A stretch of DNA of 64,000 nucleotides from Pontibacter silvestris (lineage in GTDB: Bacteria; Bacteroidota; Bacteroidia; Cytophagales; Hymenobacteraceae): NCBI RefSeq assembly GCF_020907275.1, contig NZ_JAJJWI010000007.1, forward strand, positions 113,722 to 177,721, written 5' to 3'. The notes below the pieces were generated by a model. The model did no database searches, was not told the DNA's origin, and saw only the letters and a list, made by a program, of their open reading frames with translations. Position numbers and translations under genes: made by a program. Numbering within the stretch: position 1 is the first letter of the stretch; the number at the start of each line of letters is the position of its first letter. Shown one piece after another: positions 27,218 to 37,259 of the stretch.

Positions 27218-28682
27218 ATTTAATCAATATGTGACTGAGCTGCAATTCCTTTGCCTCTTTGGCTGTGCGTACCACAGTTATTATATTCTTATCAGTTAGC
27301 CAGGCAGTAAATTCTTTTACATAAGCTATGTTTTTATCCTTTACCACATTAAGGTCTAGTGGTTGAGGATCTGTAGCTGCGCCACTAGCAACATTAATGC
27401 GGTGTAAGTACAAGTCATTTTTACCTTTAAGCTCTTCCTTTGTCAGTAGGTCAAGGGTATTTCCATTTACAAAAGCATTGTATGATATAGCGTCAAAAGC
27501 TTCGCTGGCAGGTGCTTTTTGGTTTTTCATCAACACAGAGCTCCAGGTAGAATTCATGTATTCATCATAACCGAAAAGGTAAAGTTCTTTAGCATAATAG
27601 GGCGTGTTTTCTCCGCCTTCTGTATACTTCTTCTCAGCAAGTACAACCAGCTTTTGTTCAGGTGTTAAAAACAGGTCTGACAAGTAAATGTCCTCCAATT
27701 GTTCAGGTTTAGGTCCTTTGCTTTTATCGGCGGCATTAATCTTAGCAAGGTATGTTGGTGTGAATTTAAATTCTTCTGCAAACACCATGTCTTCAGTTTC
27801 AAAATCAAATCTTACAGCTTTTAAGCTATAATACTGCCCCGTAGCTTCGCTTGCTGTAAAAACAGCTCCATATAGCGTGTTATCTGGCATTAGTGAAAAC
27901 TTGCTGTCCTGAATGTATACTTTCTGCCCATCAAAAACACCTCCCACTAACACAGACATTACTTTAACTTCTTTGTTAAGGAGGTTGTACTGGCGCACTG
28001 TCAGGCGGTTCATATTATCTGAAATCAGGCTGATGTACTGCTCACCTGTATTGTTTACCTGTACATCTGCCGTCAGTATGGCTGGTATGTCTGACAAGTT
28101 ATAACTGGCTTCTTTTATCGGAGCTAAAGCATCGTCATAAATAACTCCGCTAATATCCTGTATCTGCATATTGGAATTGCTGTGGTACCGGAAAGCAAGC
28201 AATTTAGTTCCATCAGGTGAGGCGGCAACACCTGCTCTTCTTGACTTTGCCGGAGCTTCCAACAGCAGAACTTTCTCCTGTACTTTACCATCGTTTAACG
28301 TGATGCGGTAAGCATATAACTGCTGTTTTCCTTGCGTGGCTTCGGTGTGTGTTATCACTACAGCGGCATCTTTAGTAGAGATAAAAGCCTCGATGGTTTC
28401 AGGTTTGGAAAGCGCTAGCGGGGCTTCCCAAATCTTTTTAAGATTGGTATTATATTTTACTACGGCATATGTGTCAGCAGATTGTCTGCTTAGCAGGATA
28501 AACTCACTATTGCTTAGTGGTAATGTTTTATGTTCTACTCGTTTATTATAGCCATCCTCTGACTTGCCAGGCAGATAGCTAAAAGGAACAGAAGCTAGTG
28601 TTTTAGATTGAGCCTGTACTAACAAAGGCCCTGCCCACAGCAAGTTTAACAACAGAAGGGGGAGTAAATACAGCTTGTTCAC
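27216..28682 (-). CDS. Secreted protein of unknown function
   Basis: 488 aa. Clean signal peptide (MNKLYLLPLLLLNLLWAG, cleavage near residue 25). The mature chain has repeated short beta-type segments and no Cys, which suggests a beta-propeller-like or all-beta exported protein. I recognise no catalytic motif and no C-terminal T9SS sorting signature. Monocistronic. Confidence 0.8.
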   Translation of the reverse strand: MNKLYLLPLLLLNLLWAGPLLVQAQSKTLASVPFSYLPGKSEDGYNKRVEHKTLPLSNSEFILLSRQSADTYAVVKYNTNLKKIWEAPLALSKPETIEAFISTKDAAVVITHTEATQGKQQLYAYRITLNDGKVQEKVLLLEAPAKSRRAGVAASPDGTKLLAFRYHSNSNMQIQDISGVIYDDALAPIKEASYNLSDIPAILTADVQVNNTGEQYISLISDNMNRLTVRQYNLLNKEVKVMSVLVGGVFDGQKVYIQDSKFSLMPDNTLYGAVFTASEATGQYYSLKAVRFDFETEDMVFAEEFKFTPTYLAKINAADKSKGPKPEQLEDIYLSDLFLTPEQKLVVLAEKKYTEGGENTPYYAKELYLFGYDEYMNSTWSSVLMKNQKAPASEAFDAISYNAFVNGNTLDLLTKEELKGKNDLYLHRINVASGAATDPQPLDLNVVKDKNIAYVKEFTAWLTDKNIITVVRTAKEAKELQLSHILIK

Positions 28683-29010
28683 AGGTCGTTGGTTATGTCA
28701 GGACATCGTTTAAAAGTGTATTAAACGTAATATGAGCCATGTCATGCTATACAATTACATATAATTTGTGCTATTGTTTCGCGTGGAACTTGTTATGCTC
28801 AGAAAGCAGTATTCTTTCATAGCTTAACTAAAGATATGTATGTGTATAGATGAATAATACTGATTTTCAATTACTAGTTATTTTAATATGACCGTTAACT
28901 AAAACTGTTTATTTACTAGAAAAGTACTGCAATCTGTAACTACTTTACAAATTAGTAGTACAATTAGATGTAGCCGGGTTTGGCAAAACATCATGCATGC
29001 ATATTTTACT
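28683..29010. other. AT-rich intergenic region
   Basis: 328 bp. No coding signal on either strand, no long hairpin, and no clean TAnnTTTG box was found. It separates the divergent secreted-protein gene and the small frame at 29011. Confidence 0.5.
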
Positions 29011-29208
29011 ATGAAGGTTTTACTTAAAGTTTTTGCTTGTGGAGCATTACTGATTATCAGTAGATATGCTAAAGAAAAAGAAGTAGTAGCTGCTGTAATT
29101 GAGCCAGATCCCAAAACAGAAGCTCGCTTCCACAGCAGTAGTTACATTGGCGATTTAGATAAGAGAGAAGAGGAAGGAGAGAAGCAAAACAGAAAGACTA
29201 TTTACTAA
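29011..29208 (+). CDS. Small putative membrane-anchored or exported protein
   Basis: 65 aa from ATG 29011 (an earlier ATG lies at 28993). MKVLLKVFACGALLIISRYA forms a short hydrophobic N-terminus, then a charged tail rich in Glu and Lys. No family recognised. A-rich sequence precedes the ATG. The lack of a second line of evidence makes it doubtful. Confidence 0.4.
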   Translation: MKVLLKVFACGALLIISRYAKEKEVVAAVIEPDPKTEARFHSSSYIGDLDKREEEGEKQNRKTIY

Positions 29209-29329
29209 TCTCCTTTATTGAAAAAGCAGCAATCAGTTTAGCTATTTTTGCCTTTGTTGCACCTTCTAAGTATTAACTAAGTTAACTTTTATAGACCAGG
29301 ACTAAACCTGCTGGCAACTTTAGCCCTGC

Positions 29330-29716
29330 TTAGCCCAGAATTGAGGTCGGCTTCTTATGCTCATCAATCGCAACAAAGGTAAATGTTCCATTTACCGCCT
29401 TCAACCTCGTTTCAGAATACATCTCTTCAATAAAAATCTCAACCTGCACTTTCATGCTGGTATTTCCTACACTAACTACTCTACCAATTAGTTCTATAAT
29501 GGTTCCTGCTGGTATAGGCTTAGTGAAATCTATTTTATCAGATGATATGGTAACAACTCTTTTTCGGCAAAAGCGGGTGGCTGTGATAAAAGCTACCTCA
29601 TCCATCAGTTGCATGGCAGTTCCGCCAAAGAGTGTATCGTAATGGTTGGTTGTGTTAGGGAAAACTGCTTTAAAGATTCGTGTTTCAGATTGATTTATCT
29701 TTTCCTGTAGATCCAT
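29330..29716 (-). CDS. Acyl-CoA thioesterase (hotdog fold, YciA/BFIT type)
   Basis: About 128 aa from ATG 29716; the frame opens upstream to 29752. Hydrolyses acyl-CoA thioesters. The hotdog signature is visible: FPNTTNHYDTLFGGTAMQLMDE (in pieces), with the Asn/His/Asp-Gly helix start, followed by KIDFTKPIPAGTIIEL and a beta-strand core. Chain-length preference cannot be told. Single gene. Confidence 0.88.
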   Translation of the reverse strand: MDLQEKINQSETRIFKAVFPNTTNHYDTLFGGTAMQLMDEVAFITATRFCRKRVVTISSDKIDFTKPIPAGTIIELIGRVVSVGNTSMKVQVEIFIEEMYSETRLKAVNGTFTFVAIDEHKKPTSILG

Positions 29717-29784
29717 GATTACGCTTATGTTGTAGAGTATGAATACAGGCAAAGGTAATGCTCTGCCTGTAAGAAACTATAAAA

Positions 29785-31884
29785 TTAACTGATGCGGCTC
29801 CAGTTAACTGTATTAACACTTAACGATTGAATGTGTCGGCGGATGTTTTGGTTCTGTGGTTGCTCTAACTGTGGGTCTTCATTTAGTACCTTTTGCGCCG
29901 CTGCCCTTGCCTCCTGCAGTATAGGAGCATCTTTTGCTAGGTCAGAAATAAGTAAATCCAGCACGCCACTTTGTTGCGTTCCCATTAAGTCGCCTGGCCC
30001 CCGGAGCTTCAAATCTATATCTGCAATCTCAAAGCCGTTGTTGGTGCGTACCATCGTCTCCAGCCTCGTCTTGCTGTCTTTGCTCAGCTTATAGCCAGTC
30101 ATCAGGATACAATAGCTCTGGTCAGCACCACGGCCTACACGGCCGCGTAGCTGATGCAACTGCGATAAGCCAAATCGTTCAGCACTTTCTATTATCATCA
30201 CCGAGGCGTTGGGTACATTTACACCTACCTCAATCACGGTAGTAGCCACCATAATCTGCGTCTCGTTCTTTACGAAGCGCTGCATTTCGTAATCCTTATC
30301 CTGTGCCTTCATTTTACCGTGCACCATGCTTATTTTAAATTCAGGGAAAGCACGTTGTACGCTCTCATAGCCGTCCATCAGGTCTTTATAATTCTCCATC
30401 TGCTCCGACTCTTCAATGAGCGGGTATACAATGTACACCTGGCGGCCCAGTTTTATCTGGTCTCTGACAAACTGAAAGACCCGTAGGCGATGGCTGTCGA
30501 AGCGGTGGGTGGTAATAATCTCTTTACGACCCGCAGGCAGCTCATCGATCACCGACACATCAAGGTCACCATAAAGCGTCATAGCCAGCGTACGGGGTAT
30601 AGGTGTAGCTGTCATAACGAGCACGTGCGGGATGACATGAGGGTTCTTGCGCCACAGCTTAGAACGCTGCTCCACACCAAAACGATGCTGCTCATCTACA
30701 ATGCAAAGGCCCAGGTTCTGGAACTGTACTACATCCTCTAGCAGTGCATGTGTGCCCACAATCATTTTTATCTCGCCAGACTGCAACTGCTCATGCAATA
30801 CCCTGCGCTCCTTTGCCTTGGAAGAGCCTGTCAGTTTACCGATGTTTATACCTAAGCTATCGGCAAATTGCTTCAAACCAACATAGTGCTGATCGGCCAG
30901 AATTTCGGTAGGTGCCATTAATACTGATTGCGCACCATTGTCGGCGGCAATAAGCATGGTAATAAAGGCAACTATTGTTTTTCCGGAGCCTACATCGCCC
31001 TGAAGTAGGCGGTTCATCTGTTTACCAGAAGTTAAATCGCTATAAATTTCCTTTACTACCCGCTTTTGCGCATTAGTAAGGTCGAAGGTGAGGTGATTTT
31101 TGTAAAACTCGGTAAGCGTAGGTACCTGCCTGAATATTTGCCCCTTTAGATCTGCTTTACGCACTACTTTCTGGCGAAACAGGCGGAGCTGTATGTAGAA
31201 TAATTCTTCAAACTTAAGCCTGAACTTTGCTTTGTTATACTTTTCCACTGTTTCAGGGAAATGTATGTTAATAAGCGCATTGCACTTGTCTATCAGGCGG
31301 TAATGTTCAATTAGTTCAGGCGACAGTGATTCTTGTATGTTAGGTACTGCTACTTTCAACAGCATCTCCATCATCTTGCTAATAACTTTGCTGTCGATGC
31401 GGTGAGCCTTTAGCTTTTCGGTAGTATGGTAGACTGGCTGCAGAAAAGCTGTCGTTTGCTTCTCCTCGCTTAACTCCTCCAACTCCGGGTGAGCCATGTT
31501 GAACTTGCCATTGAAAGATGTCGGCTTGCCAAACACTATGTAATCAGTATGGTTTTTCAGCGTTTTCTGCATCCACTTTACGCCCTTAAACCACACCAAG
31601 TCCATCTCATCACCATTTTCATCTACCAATGTAGCAGCTAAGCGTTGCTTTCGGCCCTCACCGATCAGCTCTTTCCCGCGTATACGCCCACGCACCTGCA
31701 CGTAAGGCATGCTTTCATCCAGCTCCCGAATTTTGTAGAACTGTGTGCGATCGAGGTAGCGGAAAGGGTAGTGCTGAATCAGATCGCCGTAGGTGAAGAT
31801 CTGCAGCTCTTTCTGCAACAGCTCCGCCCGCATCGGCCCTACGCCTTTTAAAAATTCAATCTTCGTATGGAAGAAGTTGTTCAA
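29785..31884 (-). CDS. recG: ATP-dependent DNA helicase RecG
   Basis: 699 aa. Branch-migration helicase for stalled forks and Holliday junctions. An N-terminal wedge/OB domain (about 60-150) is followed by the helicase core: Walker A LLQGDVGSGKTIVAF (near 290), DEQH box IVDEQHRFGVEQR (near 392), MTATPIPRTLAMTLYGDLD (near 420), and C-terminal QLRGRVGRGADQSYC (near 585). Length is as expected. Confidence 0.96.
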   Translation of the reverse strand: MNNFFHTKIEFLKGVGPMRAELLQKELQIFTYGDLIQHYPFRYLDRTQFYKIRELDESMPYVQVRGRIRGKELIGEGRKQRLAATLVDENGDEMDLVWFKGVKWMQKTLKNHTDYIVFGKPTSFNGKFNMAHPELEELSEEKQTTAFLQPVYHTTEKLKAHRIDSKVISKMMEMLLKVAVPNIQESLSPELIEHYRLIDKCNALINIHFPETVEKYNKAKFRLKFEELFYIQLRLFRQKVVRKADLKGQIFRQVPTLTEFYKNHLTFDLTNAQKRVVKEIYSDLTSGKQMNRLLQGDVGSGKTIVAFITMLIAADNGAQSVLMAPTEILADQHYVGLKQFADSLGINIGKLTGSSKAKERRVLHEQLQSGEIKMIVGTHALLEDVVQFQNLGLCIVDEQHRFGVEQRSKLWRKNPHVIPHVLVMTATPIPRTLAMTLYGDLDVSVIDELPAGRKEIITTHRFDSHRLRVFQFVRDQIKLGRQVYIVYPLIEESEQMENYKDLMDGYESVQRAFPEFKISMVHGKMKAQDKDYEMQRFVKNETQIMVATTVIEVGVNVPNASVMIIESAERFGLSQLHQLRGRVGRGADQSYCILMTGYKLSKDSKTRLETMVRTNNGFEIADIDLKLRGPGDLMGTQQSGVLDLLISDLAKDAPILQEARAAAQKVLNEDPQLEQPQNQNIRRHIQSLSVNTVNWSRIS

Positions 31885-31912
31885 TGTCTTTGGCTAGTAT
31901 TTATCTATAGTA

Positions 31913-31920
31913 CAAAGATA
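31913..31920 (-). promoter_or_regulatory. -7 box for recG (TATCTTTG)
   Basis: TAnnTTTG match on the minus strand, 29 nt upstream of the recG ATG, just past the gldD terminator. Confidence 0.45.
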
Positions 31921-31924
31921 AAAG

Positions 31925-31975
31925 AGAAAGGACAAAAGACTTTCATATCTGGTGATAAAGTCTTTTGTCCTTTCT
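31925..31975. terminator. Terminator after gldD
   Basis: Perfect 19-bp stem (31925-31943 / 31957-31975) with 13-nt loop between the end of gldD and the recG start. Confidence 0.8.
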
Positions 31976-31996
31976 GTTCTGCGTTTCCTGTGAAGA

Positions 31997-32614
31997 TTAT
32001 TCCTTCCACTCCAGTGTATTCAGGAGGTGTATAATATCTTTCTTTACAAAGTCTATTATAGGTGCCAGGGAGTCGTTTTGTGTGGCTGTTCTAAAGTACA
32101 GTGCGCCACGCAGGAAATGCTCAGTAGAATCAGTTACATAGAACTGAAACTGGCTTGGCACTTCACCTGTCAGCTCAAAAACAGAAGCAATATCGCCTTG
32201 AGGCGTTTTTACTTCTGTTTCTTCTATAGAGTAAGCCTTTATTTGGTGCTTAGCTGTTAATCTGCGTGCATCTTCTATCAGGTCGTTCAGCATCTTATTG
32301 CTATTGTGGATAGACTTGTAGGTTAGCTGCACGTTTGCTCCCAGCGAAGGATAGATAATGTTTATCCAGTGCGGCTGTGCAATAGAAGAAGAGTCAGGCC
32401 TTATTTTCGCGTGCTGCGAATACTCAAATGTGTAAGGGTGCTCTTCCTGTAAAGGCTGATATGTTTGTGCCGGCAGGTCTATGCGATTATAGCCTTTGCG
32501 CTTTGGCGTATAGTCTTCGCTGCATGCCACCATGGCGGTAACCAGGCCGAGCCCTAAAAAAACTCTGAGGCTAACCAACTTGGTTATAATACTGCTCTTT
32601 TTTGCTTGCGACAT
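31997..32614 (-). CDS. gldD: Gliding motility lipoprotein GldD
   Basis: 205 aa. Lipoprotein needed for gliding and T9SS function in Flavobacterium johnsoniae. Signal peptide with lipobox MVAC (Cys31), then the family's [14 protein letters not shown] and a periplasmic beta-rich domain with [20 protein letters not shown]. The start overlaps the end of gldE by 44 bp, so translation is probably coupled. Last gene of mutY-ssb-gldE-gldD, an order conserved in gliding Bacteroidota. Confidence 0.93.
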   Translation of the reverse strand: MSQAKKSSIITKLVSLRVFLGLGLVTAMVACSEDYTPKRKGYNRIDLPAQTYQPLQEEHPYTFEYSQHAKIRPDSSSIAQPHWINIIYPSLGANVQLTYKSIHNSNKMLNDLIEDARRLTAKHQIKAYSIEETEVKTPQGDIASVFELTGEVPSQFQFYVTDSTEHFLRGALYFRTATQNDSLAPIIDFVKKDIIHLLNTLEWKE

Positions 32615-33944
32615 TAATTTTTACTCGTTTTACACGTTTAGAGTCCGCCGACTCTACCACAAAGTGGAAGCGGTCGTAAGACACATCTTCACCTACACGT
32701 GGAATTCTGGAGAAGACAGCAAGCATTAAACCAGCCACTGTCTCATTGTCTCCTTTTATCTCGTTAAAAGAGTCAAAAGGAATTTCTGCAATTTTACAAA
32801 GGTCGTGCAGCGACGTTTTACCATCAAAGATAAAGGTATTTTCATCCAGTTGAGAATAGATAATATCATCATCATCGTCAAACTCATCATTTATCTCACC
32901 CACAATCTCCTCTATCACGTCCTCAAGCGTCAGAAGTCCGGAGGTGTTTCCATATTCATTTACTACAATGGCCATGTGTACATGCTTTTCCTTAAAGTCC
33001 TGGAAAAGGTCCGCAATACGTTTTGTATCTGGTACATACAGCGGCTGATGCACAAGCTTTTGCCAGTTGAAATCAGCACTCTCGCCCAGGTAAGGTAACA
33101 AGTCTTTTATATAAAGAATTCCTTCTATTTTATCTATGCTTTCAGCGTAAACCGGCACGCGTGAATAACCCCATTTCACTATCTCCGGAAGCAGCTCAGG
33201 TAGTGTGGACTTTGTGCTGAATGCAACAACATCCACACGAGGGCGCATAATTTGTTTTACAGAAATAGAGCCAAAGTTGACCACGCCCCTTAAAATTTTT
33301 CGTTCCTCCGGAGAGGTTTCCTCATTCGTAAGGGCCATATCAAGGCTATGATGTAATTCCTCAATGGTATGATGGTAACTTCTTAATGCATAGCGGTTCT
33401 CAATAAACTCGCTGATAGACAAAAGCAGCCACGACAACGGACTTACCAGGCGCTGTGTAATATTGATTAAGCCTGACGTTCGCTTTGTGATAAGCAAACG
33501 TCTTTCATGAGAATAAACTTTCGGTAATACCTCCCCAAAGAAAACCAGAAAGAACGTAGCCGCAAGCATACAGCAGATGAACACCCCTGCCGGTAAAGTA
33601 GTAGTGTTGAAAACCTGCCAGGCAACATAGGCCAGCAATGTAATGATGCTCACATTGATACCGTTGTTTATGATAAGCAGGGTGCTTAAGAGCTTGCGAG
33701 GGTTCTGTAAGAGCTGGTAAACACGGTTTTCAGGCTTTTTATTACTTTTCTGAAAACGAACCAGTTCTTCTTCTGAGAGGGAGAAATATGCGGCCTCTGC
33801 CCCTGAAGTGAGGGCAGAGAGCAACAAAAGAAGAAAGCAGGCAATTATTGCCGCTAAATATTCAATTCTGAGTAAAGCGGAGGTTCCTTGGTATAGTTGA
33901 AGTAAACTATAACTAAAGGGGTCGCCGGAATCAATACTTTCCAA
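32571..33944 (-). CDS. gldE: Gliding-associated CNNM/CBS-domain protein GldE
   Basis: 457 aa. Integral inner-membrane protein of the CNNM/CorC (HlyC) type. About three or four membrane segments (about 28-50, 95-118, 122-145) make up the CNNM domain. A CBS pair (about 210-335, with [12 protein letters not shown] and [22 protein letters not shown]) and a C-terminal CorC/HlyC-like domain follow. GldE overlaps gldD and stabilises GldD in F. johnsoniae. Ion transport has been suggested for the family but is not shown here. Confidence 0.92.
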   Translation of the reverse strand: MESIDSGDPFSYSLLQLYQGTSALLRIEYLAAIIACFLLLLLSALTSGAEAAYFSLSEEELVRFQKSNKKPENRVYQLLQNPRKLLSTLLIINNGINVSIITLLAYVAWQVFNTTTLPAGVFICCMLAATFFLVFFGEVLPKVYSHERRLLITKRTSGLINITQRLVSPLSWLLLSISEFIENRYALRSYHHTIEELHHSLDMALTNEETSPEERKILRGVVNFGSISVKQIMRPRVDVVAFSTKSTLPELLPEIVKWGYSRVPVYAESIDKIEGILYIKDLLPYLGESADFNWQKLVHQPLYVPDTKRIADLFQDFKEKHVHMAIVVNEYGNTSGLLTLEDVIEEIVGEINDEFDDDDDIIYSQLDENTFIFDGKTSLHDLCKIAEIPFDSFNEIKGDNETVAGLMLAVFSRIPRVGEDVSYDRFHFVVESADSKRVKRVKINVASKKEQYYNQVG

Positions 33945-33971
33945 AATAATTCAGTTTAGTGAAACATGCTT

Positions 33972-34439
33972 TTAGAACGGCAGGTCGTCTGGCTCGTCGT
34001 TCTGAAAGGCAGAGGCATTGCCTGAAGATGCTGTTGCAGTTCCGCCAAAGTTGCTGCCGGAGCTGGAAGCATCCTGATAATTGCCGCCTCCATTACTGCC
34101 ATTGTCGCTACGGCCACCAAGCATGGTCATGTTGTCAGCAACAATCTCAGTGCTGTAACGCTGAATGCCGTCTTTGTCCTGGTAGTTGTTCGTACGGATT
34201 CTACCTTCAATAAAAACAGATTGGCCCTTGCGCAGGTACTTTTCTGCTACTTCAGCTAAACCGCGCCAAAGCACAATGTTATGCCACTCTGTTCTTTCCT
34301 GTTTCTGGCCGTTTTTATCTTTATACGATTCAGAAGTTGCAATAGGGAAACGGGCTACAGCCACGCCGCCTTCTAAATGACGTACTTCCGGGTCTTTTCC
34401 TAAATTTCCAATTAAAATTGCTTTGTTAACACTTGCCAT
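33972..34439 (-). CDS. ssb: Single-stranded DNA-binding protein
   Basis: 155 aa. OB-fold domain (1-110) beginning MASVNKAILIGNLGKDPEVR, with the family's NIVLWRGLAEVAEKYLRKGQSVFIEGR. A Gly/Ser/Asn-rich tail follows and the acidic C-terminal tip reads DEPDDLPF, which recruits partner proteins. The gene lies 27 bp before gldE. Confidence 0.96.
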   Translation of the reverse strand: MASVNKAILIGNLGKDPEVRHLEGGVAVARFPIATSESYKDKNGQKQERTEWHNIVLWRGLAEVAEKYLRKGQSVFIEGRIRTNNYQDKDGIQRYSTEIVADNMTMLGGRSDNGSNGGGNYQDASSSGSNFGGTATASSGNASAFQNDEPDDLPF

Positions 34440-34469
34440 TTATGTGTCCTTATAGTTTTTATTTTGTTA

Positions 34470-34477
34470 CAAATGTA
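34470..34477 (-). promoter_or_regulatory. -7 box for ssb (TACATTTG)
   Basis: TAnnTTTG match on the minus strand, 31 nt upstream of the ssb ATG, suggesting a separate promoter inside the mutY-ssb-gldE-gldD group. Confidence 0.45.
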
Positions 34478-34557
34478 CGACAGAGCGTATTAGTATCTTA
34501 TAATATTATTGCATTGCGCATTAAACTGCATAATGCTTTCGTCTGTCGAATGGTTCA

Positions 34558-35652
34558 CTATATCAAATTTACTAAAATCCTAACATCTTTCAAATAGCTA
34601 CTGATGAGTACAGGCTTTGGTAAATTTTCTATCTCTTCAACGTTATAAAGGCCTAATCTTGTTTCCTGAACCACTTTTTCTTTTAAACGAGATTTAAGCT
34701 TTATAAGATAAAAGCGTGCTGTAATTTTTTGGTGACTTAAAATATGCTTATAATCTTTTGCAGGAGGCTGTTGCAGCAGGTCCTGAACACCCAGCCCTGC
34801 ATCAGAAAGCTCTTGCAGAAGCTGGTCCGACGGTAGGGTTTTGGTGTCGCTCTCATATAAATAGAAGTCATAAAGCCCCTGCCAGATGTCGCCCTCCAGC
34901 CGCTTACGCATATAATATTGCCCCTGGTACTCCAGTACAACATAATGGAAAAAGCGGGGCCGCGCAGCTTTAGCCTTAGACTTTACTGGCAGTTCCTGCA
35001 CCATGCCATGGGTAAAGGCAAAACAGCTTTGCTGCAGTGGGCAAAAAAGGCAGTCTGGCATAACAGGAGTGCACTGTATAGCACCAAACTCCATGATAGA
35101 CTGGTTGTAAGTGTCAGGAGAACTGGCTGGCACTAACGTGTCTGCCAACTGCTGGAAAACTTTACGGGATGCCAGAGCCGCAATGTCTTCTGTTATACCG
35201 AACATGCGGGAGAGTACACGGAAAACATTGCCATCCAGCACAGCTACTTGTTCCTTGAAAGCAAAAGATGCGATGGCTGCTGCTGTGTAATTGCCTACTC
35301 CCTTTAATTTCAGAAGCTCTGTATAAGTGTTGGGGAACTGACCGTTGTATTGCTCTACTATAAGCTTGGCGGTGTGGTGCATGTTGCGGGCCCTTGAATA
35401 GTAACCGAGTCCTTGCCACAACCGCAACACTTCGTCTTCTGGAGCAGCTGCCAGGTCTTTAACCTGAGGGTAAGCTTTCATAAATTTAAGGTAGTACGGC
35501 AGGCCTTGATTTACACGGGTTTGCTGCAAAATTACCTCCGATAGCCATATATAGTAAGGGTTTGTGGTATCACGCCAGGGTAAAGTACGCCTGTTTTTTT
35601 CGTACCAGTTAATAAGTGTGTCTGAAAAATAAGATGGAGCTACAGTTTGCAT
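34558..35652 (-). CDS. mutY: A/G-specific adenine DNA glycosylase
   Basis: 364 aa. Removes A opposite 8-oxoG. HhH-GPD domain: EVILQQTRVNQGLPYY (near 36), helix-hairpin-helix LLKLKGVGNYTAAAIASFAF (near 110) with catalytic Asp in AVLDGNVFRVLSR. A Fe-S loop CTPVMPDCLFCPLQQSC (near 197) follows, then a NUDIX-like C-terminal domain with HILSHQKITARFY. First gene of the group with ssb and gldE/gldD; divergent from the HU gene. Confidence 0.96.
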   Translation of the reverse strand: MQTVAPSYFSDTLINWYEKNRRTLPWRDTTNPYYIWLSEVILQQTRVNQGLPYYLKFMKAYPQVKDLAAAPEDEVLRLWQGLGYYSRARNMHHTAKLIVEQYNGQFPNTYTELLKLKGVGNYTAAAIASFAFKEQVAVLDGNVFRVLSRMFGITEDIAALASRKVFQQLADTLVPASSPDTYNQSIMEFGAIQCTPVMPDCLFCPLQQSCFAFTHGMVQELPVKSKAKAARPRFFHYVVLEYQGQYYMRKRLEGDIWQGLYDFYLYESDTKTLPSDQLLQELSDAGLGVQDLLQQPPAKDYKHILSHQKITARFYLIKLKSRLKEKVVQETRLGLYNVEEIENLPKPVLISSYLKDVRILVNLI

Positions 35653-35989
35653 ATTTTCAACAGCGGATTACAAATGGTGAGGTTAAAGGAACAGCCAAAA
35701 TTAGGGTTTTGTTTGATACCATGGCAGATGAAAAAGTCTATATGGATTACTAAAATATAAGTGGAGATACCACGTTAGGTGTGGGAAAACATGGCACGAG
35801 TATTGTGAAATATCACGATATACAGGCTAAAATACTTGATCGAAAAACTGTAATAATTTAGCCCTAAAGCTTTTACTTATCGAAAAGTAGAACTACCTTT
35901 GTGCCCCGAAAAATCAGGTGTTGGTGTCCACGCAGGCTTTTTTCTGAGGTAGAAATTAACTTATTATTAATTTATAAAAATCTAAGAAA
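35653..35989. other. mutY / HU divergent intergenic region
   Basis: 337 bp without coding signal. It contains one TAnnTTTG box facing the HU gene and an unpaired GC-richer leader (about 35905-35945). No clear riboswitch or long stem. Confidence 0.5.
35894..35901 (+). promoter_or_regulatory. -7 box for the HU gene (TACCTTTG)
   Basis: TAnnTTTG match giving a leader of about 85 nt before the GTG start. Confidence 0.45.
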
Positions 35990-36295
35990 GTGACTAAAGC
36001 AGAAGTAATATCAGAAGTTGCTGATAAAACAGGAATTGATAAGGCTGATGTACAGGCTACAATTGAGGCGTTTTTCAAAGTAGTGAAAGACTCTATGGCC
36101 GATGGAAATAACATCTATGTGAGAGGTTTCGGTAGCTTCGTAAACAAGAAGCGTGCTAAGAAGGTAGCTCGTAACATCTCTAAGAATACTTCTATCATCA
36201 TCGACGAGCACTTCATTCCAAGTTTCAAGCCGTCTAAGACATTCATCCAGAAGATCAAAAACAGCAAAAAGATCAAAGAACTAGCTCATTCTTAA
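35990..36295 (+). CDS. HU/IHF-family DNA-binding protein
   Basis: 101 aa from a GTG start. Nucleoid protein that bends DNA as a dimer. The N-terminal helices MTKAEVISEVADKTGIDKADV and the beta-arm region VRGFGSFVNKKRAKKVARNI are intact. The arm lacks the usual NPxT proline motif, reading instead SKNTSIIIDEHFIPSFKPS, which also carries the FKPSK strand end. The divergent placement from mutY is typical of Bacteroidota. Confidence 0.93.
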   Translation: MTKAEVISEVADKTGIDKADVQATIEAFFKVVKDSMADGNNIYVRGFGSFVNKKRAKKVARNISKNTSIIIDEHFIPSFKPSKTFIQKIKNSKKIKELAHS

Positions 36296-36356
36296 TTCTT
36301 TTGTATCTTTGCTGTTCTAATTTAATTTTTTAACAATCATTTAGGTAAAAAGAATA

Positions 36357-37223
36357 ATGTCTCGGTCTCAAATACTGATAGTTGTTGTAGCAATCGCTTT
36401 GGCAGCGGCCATGTTCTTTTTGCCTAAAGTAGTTGTTAACAAAGAAGATAAGGGCGCAATTGCTGAGAATCAGGAAGCTGCAGCTACGCCAGCAAACCAC
36501 TCTGAGGATGACGGGCATGACCATGGCGCAACGGAAGGAACGGCCGTTGAGGCTCACATGACAGCCACTCCCGACCAGTTAATGGAACTTGCTACTGTAA
36601 GAGCTCAGTACAAGAAAGCTGCTGATGCGCAATCACGTACAAGGTTAGCTACGGAGCTTGCGGCAGCTTATGCTACAGTCAATAAATATGATAGTGCCGG
36701 ATATTTTTATGAAGTTGCTGCTAAAGCCAGACCAGGCGAGAACAGTTACAAGAAAGCCGGTGATGCATATTATGAGGCATTTACATTTGCTGCAACGCAG
36801 GAGAGAGCTAACGAAATGGGTGCCAAAGCGCGTACTATGTATGAGCAGGTACTAAAAAACAACCCTTCGGAGCTAAATGCTAAAACTAATGTGGCGATGA
36901 CGTATATTGCCACCACAAATCCAATGCAGGGTATTGTACTGCTAAGGGAGGTTTTAACTGCTGATCCTAAAAATGAAAAGGCGCTGTTTAACCTGGGCAT
37001 CCTTTCTATGCAGTCTAACCAGTACGACAAAGCGGTGGAACGCTTCCAAAACCTGGTTTCGGTTAACCCGCAACACGTAGAGGGAACGTTCTATCTTGCT
37101 GTAGCGTTGGCAGAGACAGGGCAGCAAGAAGAGGCCAAAGCTTTGTTTAACAAAGTAAAAGGCATGAGCGATGACCCTGCGCTGGCTACTTCAGCTGATG
37201 AGTACCTGGCGAAGCTTAACTAG
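36357..37223 (+). CDS. TPR-repeat membrane-anchored protein
   Basis: 288 aa. N-terminal membrane anchor (about 5-25, ILIVVVAIALAAAMFFLPK), a low-complexity His/Glu-rich linker (about 33-62), then at least four TPR-type helix pairs (about 75-285, for example EKALFNLGILSMQSNQYDKA and GTFYLAVALAETGQQEEAK). Its role is unknown, but it is regularly found between HU and the small ribosomal protein/RNase G genes in this group. Protein-protein scaffold by fold. Confidence 0.85.
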   Translation: MSRSQILIVVVAIALAAAMFFLPKVVVNKEDKGAIAENQEAAATPANHSEDDGHDHGATEGTAVEAHMTATPDQLMELATVRAQYKKAADAQSRTRLATELAAAYATVNKYDSAGYFYEVAAKARPGENSYKKAGDAYYEAFTFAATQERANEMGAKARTMYEQVLKNNPSELNAKTNVAMTYIATTNPMQGIVLLREVLTADPKNEKALFNLGILSMQSNQYDKAVERFQNLVSVNPQHVEGTFYLAVALAETGQQEEAKALFNKVKGMSDDPALATSADEYLAKLN

Positions 37224-37259
37224 TAAAAGAAATTATCAAAATAAATAAACAACAAGACT

